Shown here: positions 32,100-41,614 of the stretch, piece after piece
Position numbering within the stretch: position 1 is the first letter of the stretch
Layout: every line of letters begins with the position of its first letter
NCBI RefSeq assembly: GCF_009497775.1
Contig: NZ_CP031012.1
Location: 1,426,001-1,490,000 of the forward strand
Source: Alcaligenes faecalis
GTDB lineage: Bacteria > Pseudomonadota > Gammaproteobacteria > Burkholderiales > Burkholderiaceae_B
Length of the DNA: 64,000 bases
Direction: 5' to 3'
Position numbers and translations under genes: made by a program
The notes under the pieces: generated by a model
What the model saw: the letters and a program-made list of their open reading frames with translations, nothing else
What the model was told of the DNA's origin: nothing
Databases searched by the model: none

Positions 32100-34817
32100 A
32101 TGAAGTGCGCTTTGCAGGACACGCCGTCCCTTTTTGCCTTGCGCAGGCAAGTTCGCCCCGGCGTGGCAACCGACTCTCTTTCTTCTTCCCAAGGCTCGCG
32201 CTTTAAGCAGGGGAAAGTGGCTTTATTGATGGCCAGTGTTTTGCTGCTGATACAGCCCATGCAGGCATACGCTGCCGGGCCTATGGTGCTGAATATGGCG
32301 TCGCAGCCCTTGGCTGATGCACTCTTGCAGATTGGCCGTCAGGCCCAGGTGGAGATCGCGTTTTCACCGGGGCAGGTTCGGGAAAAGCGAGCCGTGGCCT
32401 TGCAGGGCGAACTGACCGTTGAGCAAGCTTTGGATACCTTGTTGACCCCTTGGGGACTGGCGGCCAGAGCCCAGGGCGATCAGCGCTATACGATTGTGAC
32501 GGCCCCCGTTGCCAAAGGCTTGTCCGTGCTGGAGCCCGTCCGTGTACAAGGCCAGCGTGTTGGTGAACGCAACTATTCCCGTGAGGAACTGGATCAACGC
32601 GCGGCGGGTAATCGTGATCTGTCCAGCCTTCTGGCTGATAACCCGGCTGTGCGTCAGAACGAGGCCGCAAAAACCAGTGCCAACCGTGGTTCTCTGGCGC
32701 TGGAAGATATCAGCTTCTACGGGGCCAGCCCTTTCCAGAATCAGTTCCAGATTGATGGCATCAGCTCCACCAATCAGATTGATCCTGCCAGCCGCAATTT
32801 GAATTTGCAGGTGGGCAATGTGCCCGCCTACGCCCAGGCCTACAACCTGGACACGAATATGCTGGAAAGCGTGACGGTGCTCGATAGCAGCATTCCAGTG
32901 GAATATGGCCGCTTCACCGGGGGCGTGGTTGATGCCAAGGTGCGTGATCCCAAGGGCGATAACAGCTTCCGCGCGGACTTCAGCTACAACTCCTCCGGGC
33001 TGACCTCCCAGACTGTGCCAGAAGAGCAGAAGAAAAAGTTCGGGGCAGGCGAGCCGGGTTTTACCCCTGCCTGGACCAAGCGTTTTTCGTCCGCCATGCT
33101 GGATGTGGGCATTACCGACAATACCGCGGCCTTGATCAATGTGTCCCGGCGTGAATCCAGCATTGATCGCACCATGCGCGTCATGCACGAGAAGGAGTTC
33201 ACCGATGTGAATACGAACTCCAAAGACCGTGTCGATAATGTGTTCGCCAAAGTCCATACCCGTTGGAGTGCCAGCACGGACTCTGCCTTGACCTTCAAGT
33301 ACGCGGATCGGCGCGAGGATCTGGTGGATTCCGGCATCCTGGCCAATCGGGTGCAGTGGCAGCATCAACAAAAAGCCTATGGTCTGGGCTTTGACCTGAA
33401 CCATGACTTTGGTTGGGGGCAGGGGAGGGTGCAGTTGGGTTACGACCAGATGAACAGCTACCGTAATTCCGACGGCACGGAATATATGGTCAATATGGTG
33501 TTTCAACCCGATGGCCGACCCGACTACACCTATATCAGCGGCGGTTTCGGGCAGGAGTCTACCGAGCAACGTAACCTGACCTTGAAGTCCCGACTGGAGT
33601 TCAAGCCTTTCCAGACGGGGGCAATCGAACATACACCTTATGTGGGTTTCGAGCTGGCTCATACCAAGGGAGAGTTTGTCCGTGACCAGGACGCCTATGG
33701 TGGTAATACCCGTCACTTCAGCAATGGGCAGCCAGACAAGATCCAGACCTTGAACTATTACCGTGCTGGCGAGGTGGGCGTCAGCTATACCAATGCGTCC
33801 ATTTACGTATCGGATCGCATGTCCTGGCAGCGTCTGGCCCTGACTACGGGCTTGCGTATGGATAGGGACAACTACTTTGGCAACACCAATCTGGCCCCTC
33901 GTACCTTGCTGGAATGGGATGTGCTGGGAACGGGTGAAACCCGTCTGTCGGGTGGCTGGTCGCGCTATTACGGCATGGATATTCTTGGCATCGCCATGCG
34001 CGAACGCAAGAGTCAACTGCACACCTTGCTGGTGACGGGCGGCAATCCGGTAGACCGTCCTTCGCATACGGCCTACAAGCTGGATGGCCTGAAAACCCCG
34101 TATGACGACGAGTGGGCCTTGCGCTTGCAACAGCAGTTGTCGAGCACGGTGGCTGCCGAGCTGGCTTATGTGCGCCGCTATGGTCGTCAACAAGTCTCTA
34201 TCGAAGGGCTGGCGAAGACGGGCTACACCTACACCAATAATGGCAAGTCCAAAACCGATGCCATTACCTTGAGTTTGAAAAACACGGCTCCCTGGACCTT
34301 GGGCGAGAGCTTGTGGACGGCGCGGGTGGATGTGACCTATCAGCACAGCAAGCGGAACAACAAGCTGGCCGACGGCTACGACGGCGAGGCGGAGGCACAG
34401 GAGGAGAACATCTATTACAACGGCGACCTGATACGCCGTGGTGATCGTCCAGTGGGGGACTACAACCTGCCTTGGCGAGTCAGCGCTGGTGTGACCGGCA
34501 TGTGGGCGCGTTATGGCTTGCAGATGAACAACCGGATCAATTGGAACAGCGCCCGCATGGATGTGCACTATGTGGGTCTGAATAGGGGCGATGGCTTGGA
34601 GAAGTACGAGTCCGGTCGGGTTGGTTCCTACTGGACCTGGGATATGCGTCTGGACTGGGAGCCAGCCATGCTTAAAGGTCTGGGCCTGGGGCTGGATGTG
34701 CTGAACGTGCTGGACAAGCAAGCACCCGTGGTGGTCTCGACACCGACCTCCGTGCTGAATCCGAACCTTTATCGCACAGGACGAGAGTTGTGGCTGCGCG
34801 CTTCCTATCGATATTAA
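32100..34817 (+). CDS. TonB-dependent siderophore receptor with signalling domain
   Basis: 905 aa. Extended N-terminus then a signal peptide (VALLMASVLLLIQPMQAYA, residues about 41-59). A STN signalling domain follows (about 63-135, MVLNMASQPLADALLQIGRQ), the part that contacts FecR-type proteins. The plug domain runs from about 155 (NRDLSSLLADNPAVRQNEAA), and a large beta barrel ends in the terminal aromatic LWLRASYRY. It takes up a ferric siderophore across the outer membrane; the ligand cannot be read from sequence. It overlaps the next gene by 28 nt. Confidence 0.9.
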   Translation: MKCALQDTPSLFALRRQVRPGVATDSLSSSQGSRFKQGKVALLMASVLLLIQPMQAYAAGPMVLNMASQPLADALLQIGRQAQVEIAFSPGQVREKRAVALQGELTVEQALDTLLTPWGLAARAQGDQRYTIVTAPVAKGLSVLEPVRVQGQRVGERNYSREELDQRAAGNRDLSSLLADNPAVRQNEAAKTSANRGSLALEDISFYGASPFQNQFQIDGISSTNQIDPASRNLNLQVGNVPAYAQAYNLDTNMLESVTVLDSSIPVEYGRFTGGVVDAKVRDPKGDNSFRADFSYNSSGLTSQTVPEEQKKKFGAGEPGFTPAWTKRFSSAMLDVGITDNTAALINVSRRESSIDRTMRVMHEKEFTDVNTNSKDRVDNVFAKVHTRWSASTDSALTFKYADRREDLVDSGILANRVQWQHQQKAYGLGFDLNHDFGWGQGRVQLGYDQMNSYRNSDGTEYMVNMVFQPDGRPDYTYISGGFGQESTEQRNLTLKSRLEFKPFQTGAIEHTPYVGFELAHTKGEFVRDQDAYGGNTRHFSNGQPDKIQTLNYYRAGEVGVSYTNASIYVSDRMSWQRLALTTGLRMDRDNYFGNTNLAPRTLLEWDVLGTGETRLSGGWSRYYGMDILGIAMRERKSQLHTLLVTGGNPVDRPSHTAYKLDGLKTPYDDEWALRLQQQLSSTVAAELAYVRRYGRQQVSIEGLAKTGYTYTNNGKSKTDAITLSLKNTAPWTLGESLWTARVDVTYQHSKRNNKLADGYDGEAEAQEENIYYNGDLIRRGDRPVGDYNLPWRVSAGVTGMWARYGLQMNNRINWNSARMDVHYVGLNRGDGLEKYESGRVGSYWTWDMRLDWEPAMLKGLGLGLDVLNVLDKQAPVVVSTPTSVLNPNLYRTGRELWLRASYRY

Positions 34818-36043
34818 AAAGGGGGCGAGCTGGCGCAAGTTTGCTGATGGCGGCACTGACAACAGTGCTGGCAGAGGCAGCTTGCGCGGTGGGGGGATTG
34901 GAGACAGGAGCGGACCAGAAGCTTGGCTCAGGTGTAGCTTCTGCTTCTGTTGCTGCTCCTGTGGTCACTACGGGGCCTTTCGCTTTGGAGGCAACAGAGC
35001 CATCCTGTGGAGCTAAGGACATGCTTGAGGCCAGGTGTCTACGTACCCTCTATAAAAATGTCCCCGCTCAATGGCCTGCGCCCACCATTGATCCGGGGCA
35101 GTCCTGGCAAGAATGGGGGCCCGTGCCTGGGCCGGGCTCCAGCGCCCAGCCCGAGGCGGCGGAGGATGCCAGGAATACGCAGATCGTCTCCTTGGGCGCC
35201 CGACTGTTTTTTGACAAGCAGCTGTCGCGTAAAAAACAGATCTCCTGTGCGTCCTGTCATCAGCCCGACAAGTCCTTTACCGATGGCAAGGCGTCAGCGG
35301 TAGGGGAGGATGGTTTGATGGGCAAGCGCCGTACTCCGCCCTTGTTTGCTGCGCCTTTCGCCCAAGATCTGTTCTGGGATGGCCGTGCACGAACCTTGCA
35401 GGAGCAAGTCGTTGGCCCCATAGAAAATCCGGTAGAGATGAACCATGCCTTGAGCGACTTGATTCCGCGCTTGCAGGAGTCAGGGGACTATCGAGAGGCA
35501 TTTCAACAAGCCTTTGGCGCATCCTCATCCAACCCCATCGACGCTGAGCGACTGGCCCGAGCCTTGGCCGCCTATGTCGTCACTATCCGCCCGCCAACAA
35601 CGCGCTTTGATGACTTTATCGCCGGGGATACGGCTGCCTTGAATGACCAGGAGCTGATCGGCCTGCACCTGTTCCGTACCAAGGCGCGCTGCATGAATTG
35701 CCATAACGGTCCCATGCTGACGGACAACGATTTTCATAATATCGGTCTGTCTTTTTACGGACGCCGCTTGCAGGATCTGGGGCGATTCGAGTGGACCCGA
35801 AACCCCGCTGATCTGGGGCTGTTCCGCACTCCCAGCCTGCGCAATGTTGCCAAGGCTGGCCCCTGGATGCACAACGGCTTATTCCCCAGTCTGGATGGCT
35901 TGCTGCGCATGTACGATGTGGCGATGGGGCCGGCCCCTAAAGAAACCGGCCCTTTGGTGCCGCGCAAATCGGAACGGATCCGGGAACTGCACTTGAGTGA
36001 TGAGGAAATCCAGGCTTTGCTGGCCTTTTTACGAGTCTTGTAG
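34790..36043 (+). CDS. dihaem cytochrome c peroxidase / MauG-like protein
   Basis: 417 aa from the GTG at 34790, which gives a proper signal peptide (KRGRAGASLLMAALTTVLAEAACA) and overlaps the receptor gene; a shorter start at the ATG 34847 would cut the signal. Two c-type haem sites: CASCH at Cys153-His157 and CMNCH at Cys301-His305, spaced as in bacterial dihaem peroxidases. GRRLQDLGRFEWTRNPADLG and FRTPSLRNVAKAGPWMHNG are conserved family blocks. Periplasmic. Its place in a Fur-controlled receptor operon suggests work on the siderophore or on peroxide linked to iron uptake. Confidence 0.88.
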   Translation: MAARFLSILKRGRAGASLLMAALTTVLAEAACAVGGLETGADQKLGSGVASASVAAPVVTTGPFALEATEPSCGAKDMLEARCLRTLYKNVPAQWPAPTIDPGQSWQEWGPVPGPGSSAQPEAAEDARNTQIVSLGARLFFDKQLSRKKQISCASCHQPDKSFTDGKASAVGEDGLMGKRRTPPLFAAPFAQDLFWDGRARTLQEQVVGPIENPVEMNHALSDLIPRLQESGDYREAFQQAFGASSSNPIDAERLARALAAYVVTIRPPTTRFDDFIAGDTAALNDQELIGLHLFRTKARCMNCHNGPMLTDNDFHNIGLSFYGRRLQDLGRFEWTRNPADLGLFRTPSLRNVAKAGPWMHNGLFPSLDGLLRMYDVAMGPAPKETGPLVPRKSERIRELHLSDEEIQALLAFLRVL

Positions 36044-36079
36044 CGATTACAGCGGTTCAGACCTGATGGCTTGGCGCAT

Positions 36080-36115
36080 AAAAAAACGATAGTGGCGGAA
36101 CCACTATCGTTTTTA
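36080..36115. terminator. bidirectional terminator between convergent operons
   Basis: ACGATAGTGG (36086-36095) pairs with CCACTATCGT (36101-36110), flanked by A6 on the left and T4 on the right, so it can act on both strands. Confidence 0.9.
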
Positions 36116-36138
36116 ATTTTAACGGAGTGAGTGCCGCT

Positions 36139-37236
36139 TTACTTCAGGCAGGCTTTGATTTTTTCCAGATCTGGGCCCTCAATAGGACGTCCCAGGTTAA
36201 AGGGCATGGAGGTCTCGCGCCAGTCCTTGTAGTCGTGCAGATACTCCATCTGGCTGGCATATACCTTGGCAGCATCGGGGTTGCTGCAGGCCATGGAAAT
36301 CATCACCTCGTTGGTGACTTGCTGAATGGTCTTCAGGCTTTCATCATCCATGCGGTGGATTTCCACGCCAGCTTTCTGAAAGGTGCGCAGACCTTCCGTC
36401 GCTTTTTTCTCTGTAAAAGCGATGGACCACATCATAGTGGCGTCGGCGGCAATTTGCAGTTTCTCCTTGGCCGAATCACTGAGTGCATCCCAGGCGGTTT
36501 TATTGATCATGACGCCAAACACGGAAGCGGACTGGTGCCAACCCGGCGTGGTCCAGTGCTTGGTGACCTGATGCAGCCCGGCAGAAACGTCCACGTTCGG
36601 AGTGGAGAACTCGGCTCCCTCGATCACGCCACGCTCAAGCGATTGATACAGCTCCTGACCCGCCATGGACACCTGCGTGCCACCAATTTTTTCAAGCACC
36701 TTGCCTTGTTCCAGACCAGAGAGACGCAGGCGCTTGCCCTTGATTTCTTCCAGGTTGCGAATCGGCACATTGGTATGGAAGCCGGATTCGTTATTGGTGA
36801 TGGCGTAGGGGAGGTACACCATGCCGTACTTGCCGTAGATCTCGTTATAAAGTTCGGCGCCACCCCATTCCTTGATCCAGTTTGCGTAGTCAACCGCGTT
36901 GAACAGGCTGGAGTGTGTTCCTAAAGGGGAGAAAGCCGGGTTGCGGCCGGCCCAGTAGCCCGGCCAGTCGGCCCCGGCCTGGATGGTGCCGGATTCGACC
37001 GCGCTGAATACTTCGCCAGTCGGCACCAGGGCGCCACCTTCGTAGAATTCGATTTTCAGCTCGTCACCGACCAGCTTGTTGGCCAGCTCCACCCACTTCT
37101 TGTCCAGTTCAACCAGCTCGATGGAGGCGGGCCAGGTACTGGTCATGGTCCACTTTTGTGCTGCCTGGCTCAGGCCGCTCATGCTCAGCAGGGCAAAGCC
37201 GGTCAAGGCGAAGAGTGCCTTCTTTGTTAGCTTCAT
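36139..37236 (-). CDS. TRAP transporter substrate-binding protein (DctP family)
   Basis: 365 aa. Signal peptide, residues 1-25 (ALFALTGFALLSMSGLSQA), mature start AQKWTMTSTWPASIELVELD. GALVPTGEVFSAVESGTIQA and the later IKGKRLRLSGLEQGKVLEKI with TPNVDVSAGLHQVTKHW mark the subgroup often annotated for mannitol/chloroaromatic-type TRAP systems, not the C4-dicarboxylate group. Ligand unknown. It is the last gene of a minus-strand DctQ-DctM-DctP operon. Confidence 0.9.
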   Translation of the reverse strand: MKLTKKALFALTGFALLSMSGLSQAAQKWTMTSTWPASIELVELDKKWVELANKLVGDELKIEFYEGGALVPTGEVFSAVESGTIQAGADWPGYWAGRNPAFSPLGTHSSLFNAVDYANWIKEWGGAELYNEIYGKYGMVYLPYAITNNESGFHTNVPIRNLEEIKGKRLRLSGLEQGKVLEKIGGTQVSMAGQELYQSLERGVIEGAEFSTPNVDVSAGLHQVTKHWTTPGWHQSASVFGVMINKTAWDALSDSAKEKLQIAADATMMWSIAFTEKKATEGLRTFQKAGVEIHRMDDESLKTIQQVTNEVMISMACSNPDAAKVYASQMEYLHDYKDWRETSMPFNLGRPIEGPDLEKIKACLK

Positions 37237-37254
37237 GGTGTCTCCTTGTTTTAT

Positions 37255-38577
37255 TTAAGTTCCGTACAGGACGGTGGGTAGCCAAGTGGCCAGGCCAGGG
37301 AAAATGGCCAGCAAGATGCACATCAAAATAATCAGGCCAATGAATGGAACCACCCCGCTGATGATCTCCATGGTCTTCACAGATTTAGGCGTGATGGCCC
37401 GCAAATAGAAAAGGGCGTAACCAAAGGGCGGGGTCAGGAAAGAGGTTTGCAGAACAACGGCGACCAGAATGACAAACCAGAGCAGGCTGATGCCCATTTC
37501 CTGCACAATCGGCAAGAGAATCGGGAAGGACAAGAGGACAATACCGGTCCAGTCCAGAAAGCAGCCCAGTACAAAAATAATCAGCAGCATGACCACAATA
37601 AGCAGCCAGGGCTCCATATCCAGGCCACGCATCAGGTCTTGTGCTGCGCCTAAACCGCCGGTGATATTAAAGACGCCAGTAAAGGCGGTTGCACCTACCA
37701 CGATAAATAAAATCATGGAGGAAGTACGGCCTGTTTCGTAAAGCGCATTCAGGAAAATGGACCATTTGAATTTGCCCCGGAAAATAACGATCAGCAGGGA
37801 CAGCAATACCCCAATGGCCGAGGCTTCGGTGGCCGTTGCAATACCGGCCAGCATGGAACCCAGAATGCCCAGAATCAGAAAGATGGGGGGCACGGCTTCC
37901 ACCAGCAGCATGCGGATCAAGGCGGGCCGGGAGATCTTTTCATCGGGTTCCACGGACGGGGCGCGTTCTGGGTGACGCCAGGCAATAAACACGACCCACA
38001 CGGCATAGAGCAGGCCCAGCAGTACGCCGGGAATCAGCGCGCCGGCAAACAACTCACCGATAGACAGCGGGGAGTAGCTGGCCATCAGAATCAGCATGAT
38101 GGATGGTGGGATCAGAATCCCCAGACAGCCCGAGGCTGCAATCACCCCTGTGGTGAGCTTGGGGCAGTAGCCGTATCGCAGCATGGGGCGCAAGGCCATC
38201 ATGCCGGTGACCGTAATGGAAGCACCGATAATGCCGGTGGTGGCGGCCAGCAGAATGGAGATGAACACCACCGCCAGCGCCAGCCCGCCACGAACGCGCG
38301 ACATGAGCAGGCGCAAGGCCTCGAACATTTTGTCGGTTACTTCGGAGTCAGACAAAAAGCGCGCCATCAGGATGAACAAGGGGATGGCGATCAGCGTGTA
38401 GTTGTCCAGGACATCGCCGTAAATGCGGTTGACCACAATGCCCAGCACCATGGGCTTGCCCGCGACCAGCGCACCGATAACGGCTGTGCTGCCCAGAACA
38501 AAGGCCAAGGGATGGCCCATGAACAGCCCCAGCAACAGCAGGCCACCCATCACCAATGCAATCAGTTCAGGCGTCAT
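37255..38577 (-). CDS. TRAP transporter large permease (DctM family)
   Basis: 440 aa, about 12-13 TM segments. Conserved GIIGASITVTGMMALRPMLR and ASGCLGILIPPSIMLILMAS motifs of the large TRAP subunit are present. It overlaps the small subunit gene by 11 nt and lies 18 nt from the binding-protein gene. Confidence 0.92.
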   Translation of the reverse strand: MTPELIALVMGGLLLLGLFMGHPLAFVLGSTAVIGALVAGKPMVLGIVVNRIYGDVLDNYTLIAIPLFILMARFLSDSEVTDKMFEALRLLMSRVRGGLALAVVFISILLAATTGIIGASITVTGMMALRPMLRYGYCPKLTTGVIAASGCLGILIPPSIMLILMASYSPLSIGELFAGALIPGVLLGLLYAVWVVFIAWRHPERAPSVEPDEKISRPALIRMLLVEAVPPIFLILGILGSMLAGIATATEASAIGVLLSLLIVIFRGKFKWSIFLNALYETGRTSSMILFIVVGATAFTGVFNITGGLGAAQDLMRGLDMEPWLLIVVMLLIIFVLGCFLDWTGIVLLSFPILLPIVQEMGISLLWFVILVAVVLQTSFLTPPFGYALFYLRAITPKSVKTMEIISGVVPFIGLIILMCILLAIFPGLATWLPTVLYGT

Positions 38578-39067
38578 GGCGGGGGGCTTCCTTCTGAATC
38601 AGCAAACGGACGACTTCAGCAATGCCTTGCAACAGCAGTAGTGCAGCGGCAAGAACCATGGACATCTTCAAGGGATAAACGGGCAATTGCACCGCGCCGT
38701 AGGTGGTTTCACCTTGAGCTAAGGAGCGCATGGCGAAATCGTAGCTGCGAGTCAGAAATACCCAGGCAAAGGGGAAGAAGAAAATCAGATAGCCCGCAAT
38801 CTCGGTCCATTTGCGGACAGTGGGGGGAAAGCGGTTGATTAGCAGATCCACCCGGACATGGGCCTGGTGTTTAAGCGCGTAGGCACCCAGCATCAGAAAG
38901 TAAAACCCATACAGCTGCTTGGTGACGTCAAAAGTCCAGCGAGTGGGCTGATTCATCACGTAGCGCATGAACACTTCGTAAATAATGATGGTGGAGAAAA
39001 TAATGGCGATAAAGGAGATGAGCCTCCCTATCCATTCATTCGTTGAGTCGATTAGACGCAAAACCAT
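38567..39067 (-). CDS. TRAP transporter small permease (DctQ family)
   Basis: 166 aa with four TM segments (about residues 13-33, 49-66, 88-106, 128-149). FMRYVMNQPTRWTFDVTKQL and AYALKHQAHVRVDLLINRFP are standard DctQ blocks. First gene of the operon. Confidence 0.88.
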   Translation of the reverse strand: MVLRLIDSTNEWIGRLISFIAIIFSTIIIYEVFMRYVMNQPTRWTFDVTKQLYGFYFLMLGAYALKHQAHVRVDLLINRFPPTVRKWTEIAGYLIFFFPFAWVFLTRSYDFAMRSLAQGETTYGAVQLPVYPLKMSMVLAAALLLLQGIAEVVRLLIQKEAPRHDA

Positions 39068-39451
39068 GCTTGTCCCTTATGTTCGTTTTTATGGGCGACA
39101 TCTCTGTTTTAGTCTATGAGCAAGATCGGGACGGTCACAACTTGGGTTTACCCTTACGTCAACCTGAAATGAATAAATTAGGGTAATAAGGCGTAAATAA
39201 GTGTGATTCTCTTGGGGAATCGTGCTGGGGAAGGAGTTGAAAGCCTGATTTTCGGTTGAGCAATCTGCATTAAAAAAGCCACCCGCTTGGGTGGCTTTTT
39301 GCAGTCGGGCTCCAGCCTCGTTCCAGTTCTGCTGCCCAAGGACAGCGAGTTGAAGTGTTGCCAGTGTGTGCCAGCCAGGTTTTGTAGAACGAGGCCAGAC
39401 CCGACTGCTACAACACGGTTCTTGGTAGAGCCGTATTGTGCCCATCACAAC
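39068..39451 (-). other. intergenic region between TRAP operon and cycA
   Basis: 384 bases, holding the promoter of the TRAP operon (not resolved) and the cycA terminator at 39272-39300. No open frame here has coding character and no other element was found. Confidence 0.5.
39272..39300. terminator. bidirectional intrinsic terminator after cycA
   Basis: GCCACCC (39278-39284) pairs with GGGTGGC (39289-39295), loop GCTT, with A6 before and T5 after; on the minus strand it ends the cycA message. Confidence 0.88.
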
Positions 39452-40858
39452 TTAGCGTACGCTTTGCGCCGCCAGGCCCAGGGCCAGATCCTGCTTCATG
39501 CGTTTCTTGTAGAAAGGCAGGCAAATGAACAGGGCCAGGAACCAGAATGGCGTGGCGATCAGACCGATCAGGGTTTCTTCTTCCTGGCTGAACAAGTACA
39601 GCGCAAAGGCAAAGAAAGCCAGGGTCAGGTAGCACATGGGAATCGCAAAGGGCATTTTGTAGCTCGATGCGGCATGGGCCTCGGGGCGAATGCGACGGTA
39701 CTTCAGGTAGGTGATCAGAATTACAGCCCAGACAAAGATAAAGCAGATGCTGGCCACGGTGGTCACGATGGTGAACACACGCATCACGTCGCCTTCTGCG
39801 TAAAGCAGGAACAGGCTGGACAGCAAAAGGGCGCAAGAATAGATCAGACCATTACGGGGGGTGCCGTTACGCGACAACTGGCTGAATGCTTCGGGAGCCA
39901 GCTTGTTCTTGGACAGACCGTACAACATGCGGCCAGTCGAGAACATGCCGCTATTGGCGGACGACAGGGCCGAGGTCAGCACCACGAAGTTGATGATGGC
40001 TGCAGCGGCACCCACGCCAATCAGCAAGAACATATTTACAAACGGGCTCTTGTTGGGCGCAACAATATCCCAGGGGGTGACGGTCATGATGGCGGTAAGT
40101 GCCAGCACGTAAAACACAATCACGCGAACGGGAATCTTGTTGATGGCTTTGGGCAGGTTCTTGGCAGGGTCCGCTGTTTCAGCAGAAGCCGTACCCACCA
40201 GCTCAATCCCCACGAAAGCAAAGATGGCGATCTGGAAGGCGGCAAAGAAACCATGCAGGCCATTGGGGAACATGCCACCGCGATCCCACAAGTGGGTCAG
40301 GCTGGCTTTTTCGCCGGTCGGGCCGACAAAGCCGGTGAACAGCAAGTAAGCACCCACACCAATCAGGGCCACAATGGCGATGATCTTGACCAGAGCAAAC
40401 CAGAACTCCAGCTCGCCAAACAATTTGGCCGACAGCAGGTTAAAGATCAGCAAGAAGGCAATGCATGCCAGGCCGGGTAACCAGAGCGGAATGTCCGGCC
40501 ACCAGAATTGGGTATAGCCGGTAATGGCGACAATATCCGCAATACCAATCACTACCCAGCAGAACCAATAACTCCAGCCCAGAAAGTAGCCCATGGTGGG
40601 CCCGAGAATATCGGCGGAGAAATCCACAAAAGATTTGTATTCCAGGTTATGCAGGAGCAATTCCCCCATCGCCCGCATAACAAAAAATAAAAAGAACCCG
40701 ATGATCATGTACGTAAACAAGACCGAGGGTCCGGCCAGGCTAATGGTGCGGCCTGATCCCATAAATAGCCCTGTACCGATAGCGCCTCCAATTGCTATCA
40801 GTTGCAGGTGCCGGTTTTTCAACGAGCGCTGCAGTCCAGATGAATGTTGCTGAGACAC
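39452..40858 (-). CDS. cycA: D-serine/D-alanine/glycine permease
   Basis: 468 aa, GTG start with TTAGGAGAACAGT upstream. Twelve TM segments of the APC superfamily. It reads like E. coli CycA along its length: LIAIGGAIGTGLFMGSG, FFVMRAMGELLLHNLEYKSF, WSYWFCWVVIGIADIVAI, AFVGIELVGTASAETADP and TSALSSANSGMFSTGRML. Proton-coupled uptake of glycine, D-alanine and D-serine. A tandem glycine riboswitch lies about 280 nt upstream in the leader, which supports glycine as a physiological substrate. Confidence 0.93.
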   Translation of the reverse strand: MSQQHSSGLQRSLKNRHLQLIAIGGAIGTGLFMGSGRTISLAGPSVLFTYMIIGFFLFFVMRAMGELLLHNLEYKSFVDFSADILGPTMGYFLGWSYWFCWVVIGIADIVAITGYTQFWWPDIPLWLPGLACIAFLLIFNLLSAKLFGELEFWFALVKIIAIVALIGVGAYLLFTGFVGPTGEKASLTHLWDRGGMFPNGLHGFFAAFQIAIFAFVGIELVGTASAETADPAKNLPKAINKIPVRVIVFYVLALTAIMTVTPWDIVAPNKSPFVNMFLLIGVGAAAAIINFVVLTSALSSANSGMFSTGRMLYGLSKNKLAPEAFSQLSRNGTPRNGLIYSCALLLSSLFLLYAEGDVMRVFTIVTTVASICFIFVWAVILITYLKYRRIRPEAHAASSYKMPFAIPMCYLTLAFFAFALYLFSQEEETLIGLIATPFWFLALFICLPFYKKRMKQDLALGLAAQSVR

Positions 40859-40914
40859 ACTGTTCTCCTAATTTTTTTTCGTTCAAATGCGTAATTATGA
40901 CTGTGCTGCGAGAA

Positions 40915-40951
40915 AACAAAGGGCACAACCCGTCCTCAAGGACGGTTTTCT
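40915..40951 (-). promoter_or_regulatory. possible expression-platform hairpin between riboswitch and cycA
   Basis: On the minus strand ACCGTCC-TTGA-GGACGGG forms a hairpin followed by TTGTGCCCTTTGTTTTC. It resembles a weak intrinsic terminator and could be the gene-control part of the glycine riboswitch, although it is some 180 nt beyond the aptamers. Confidence 0.35.
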
Positions 40952-41129
40952 TGATGCCGATCTAAATATGATGTGGAGCGCACAGCAGTCCTCCTTGTTC
41001 TGACGACATGAAATGTCAAAACAGACCTGTGTGCGAATAAATATGGGAATAGGGTAGTGGTGTGCCAGGCGGCCAGAAAAGGCACCTGACTATCTGCTCA
41101 TAAATAGGCTCCGGACGAATAGGTGAACA

Positions 41130-41328
41130 CAGGCCATCTGGCCTCTGTACCCCCTCTGTCCGTTTACCTGAGAGCTTATCCATCGGCGGGCGATGGTCCC
41201 CTTCGGTGGGCACTGATGTGCCTCTCTCCAGAACGTCAAGGGTTCAAGATTCTTTTGCCTGAGAGATTCCGGGGTCGTTGCTCCGTCGGCGCTTCATCAA
41301 AGTGAAGACTCTCACCTGAACCGTTATT
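41130..41328 (-). promoter_or_regulatory. tandem glycine riboswitch upstream of cycA
   Basis: Two gcvT-type aptamers in series on the minus strand. Aptamer 1 (about 41328-41255): GGTTCAGGTGAGAG, GCGCCGACGGAGCAAC and AATCTCTCAGGCAAAAG. Aptamer 2 (about 41235-41145): CTGGAGAGAGGC, CCACCGAAGGGGACC, then AAGCTCTCAGGTAAACGGAC and AGAGGGGG. The paired GAGAG...CTCTCAGG helices and GCCGAAGG-like junctions are the class hallmark. The next gene on this strand is cycA. Confidence 0.92.
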
Positions 41329-41614
41329 GACGCCGCTATTGTATAGACAGGCAAAAAGCGATGACTACTAGCGTTAACCTGTAGGCTTTTAATGAGAATA
41401 GTTCTTGTTTGTTGAGCGCTTTTGTGGCTGGAGAGTCAGCGTAGGGGGAGCCGATGCGCGTGATGAAAGCGGTGGCGCCGGTTCCCGCCCAGCGCCTGTG
41501 AAGGGGCAATGTTTTTGGCATGGTAGCTATTCCGGGATGCTTGAGCGTTGAAACAGAAATCGGCGGGTACCAGCCTACAATATCGGCTGTCTGGCAATTT
41601 TTGTACCCTGCGAT

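Noticed and set aside
32364..34862. 832-codon minus-strand open frame
   Set aside because: Shadow of the TonB receptor gene; His/Gln/Gly-rich sequence without family features.
36127..36924. 265-codon plus-strand open frame
   Set aside because: Fully antisense to the DctP-type gene at 36139-37236, which has a signal peptide and family motifs; the plus frame has neither motifs nor a ribosome-binding site.
41016..41213. 65-codon minus-strand frame
   Set aside because: Overlaps the second aptamer of the glycine riboswitch, whose structure explains the sequence.
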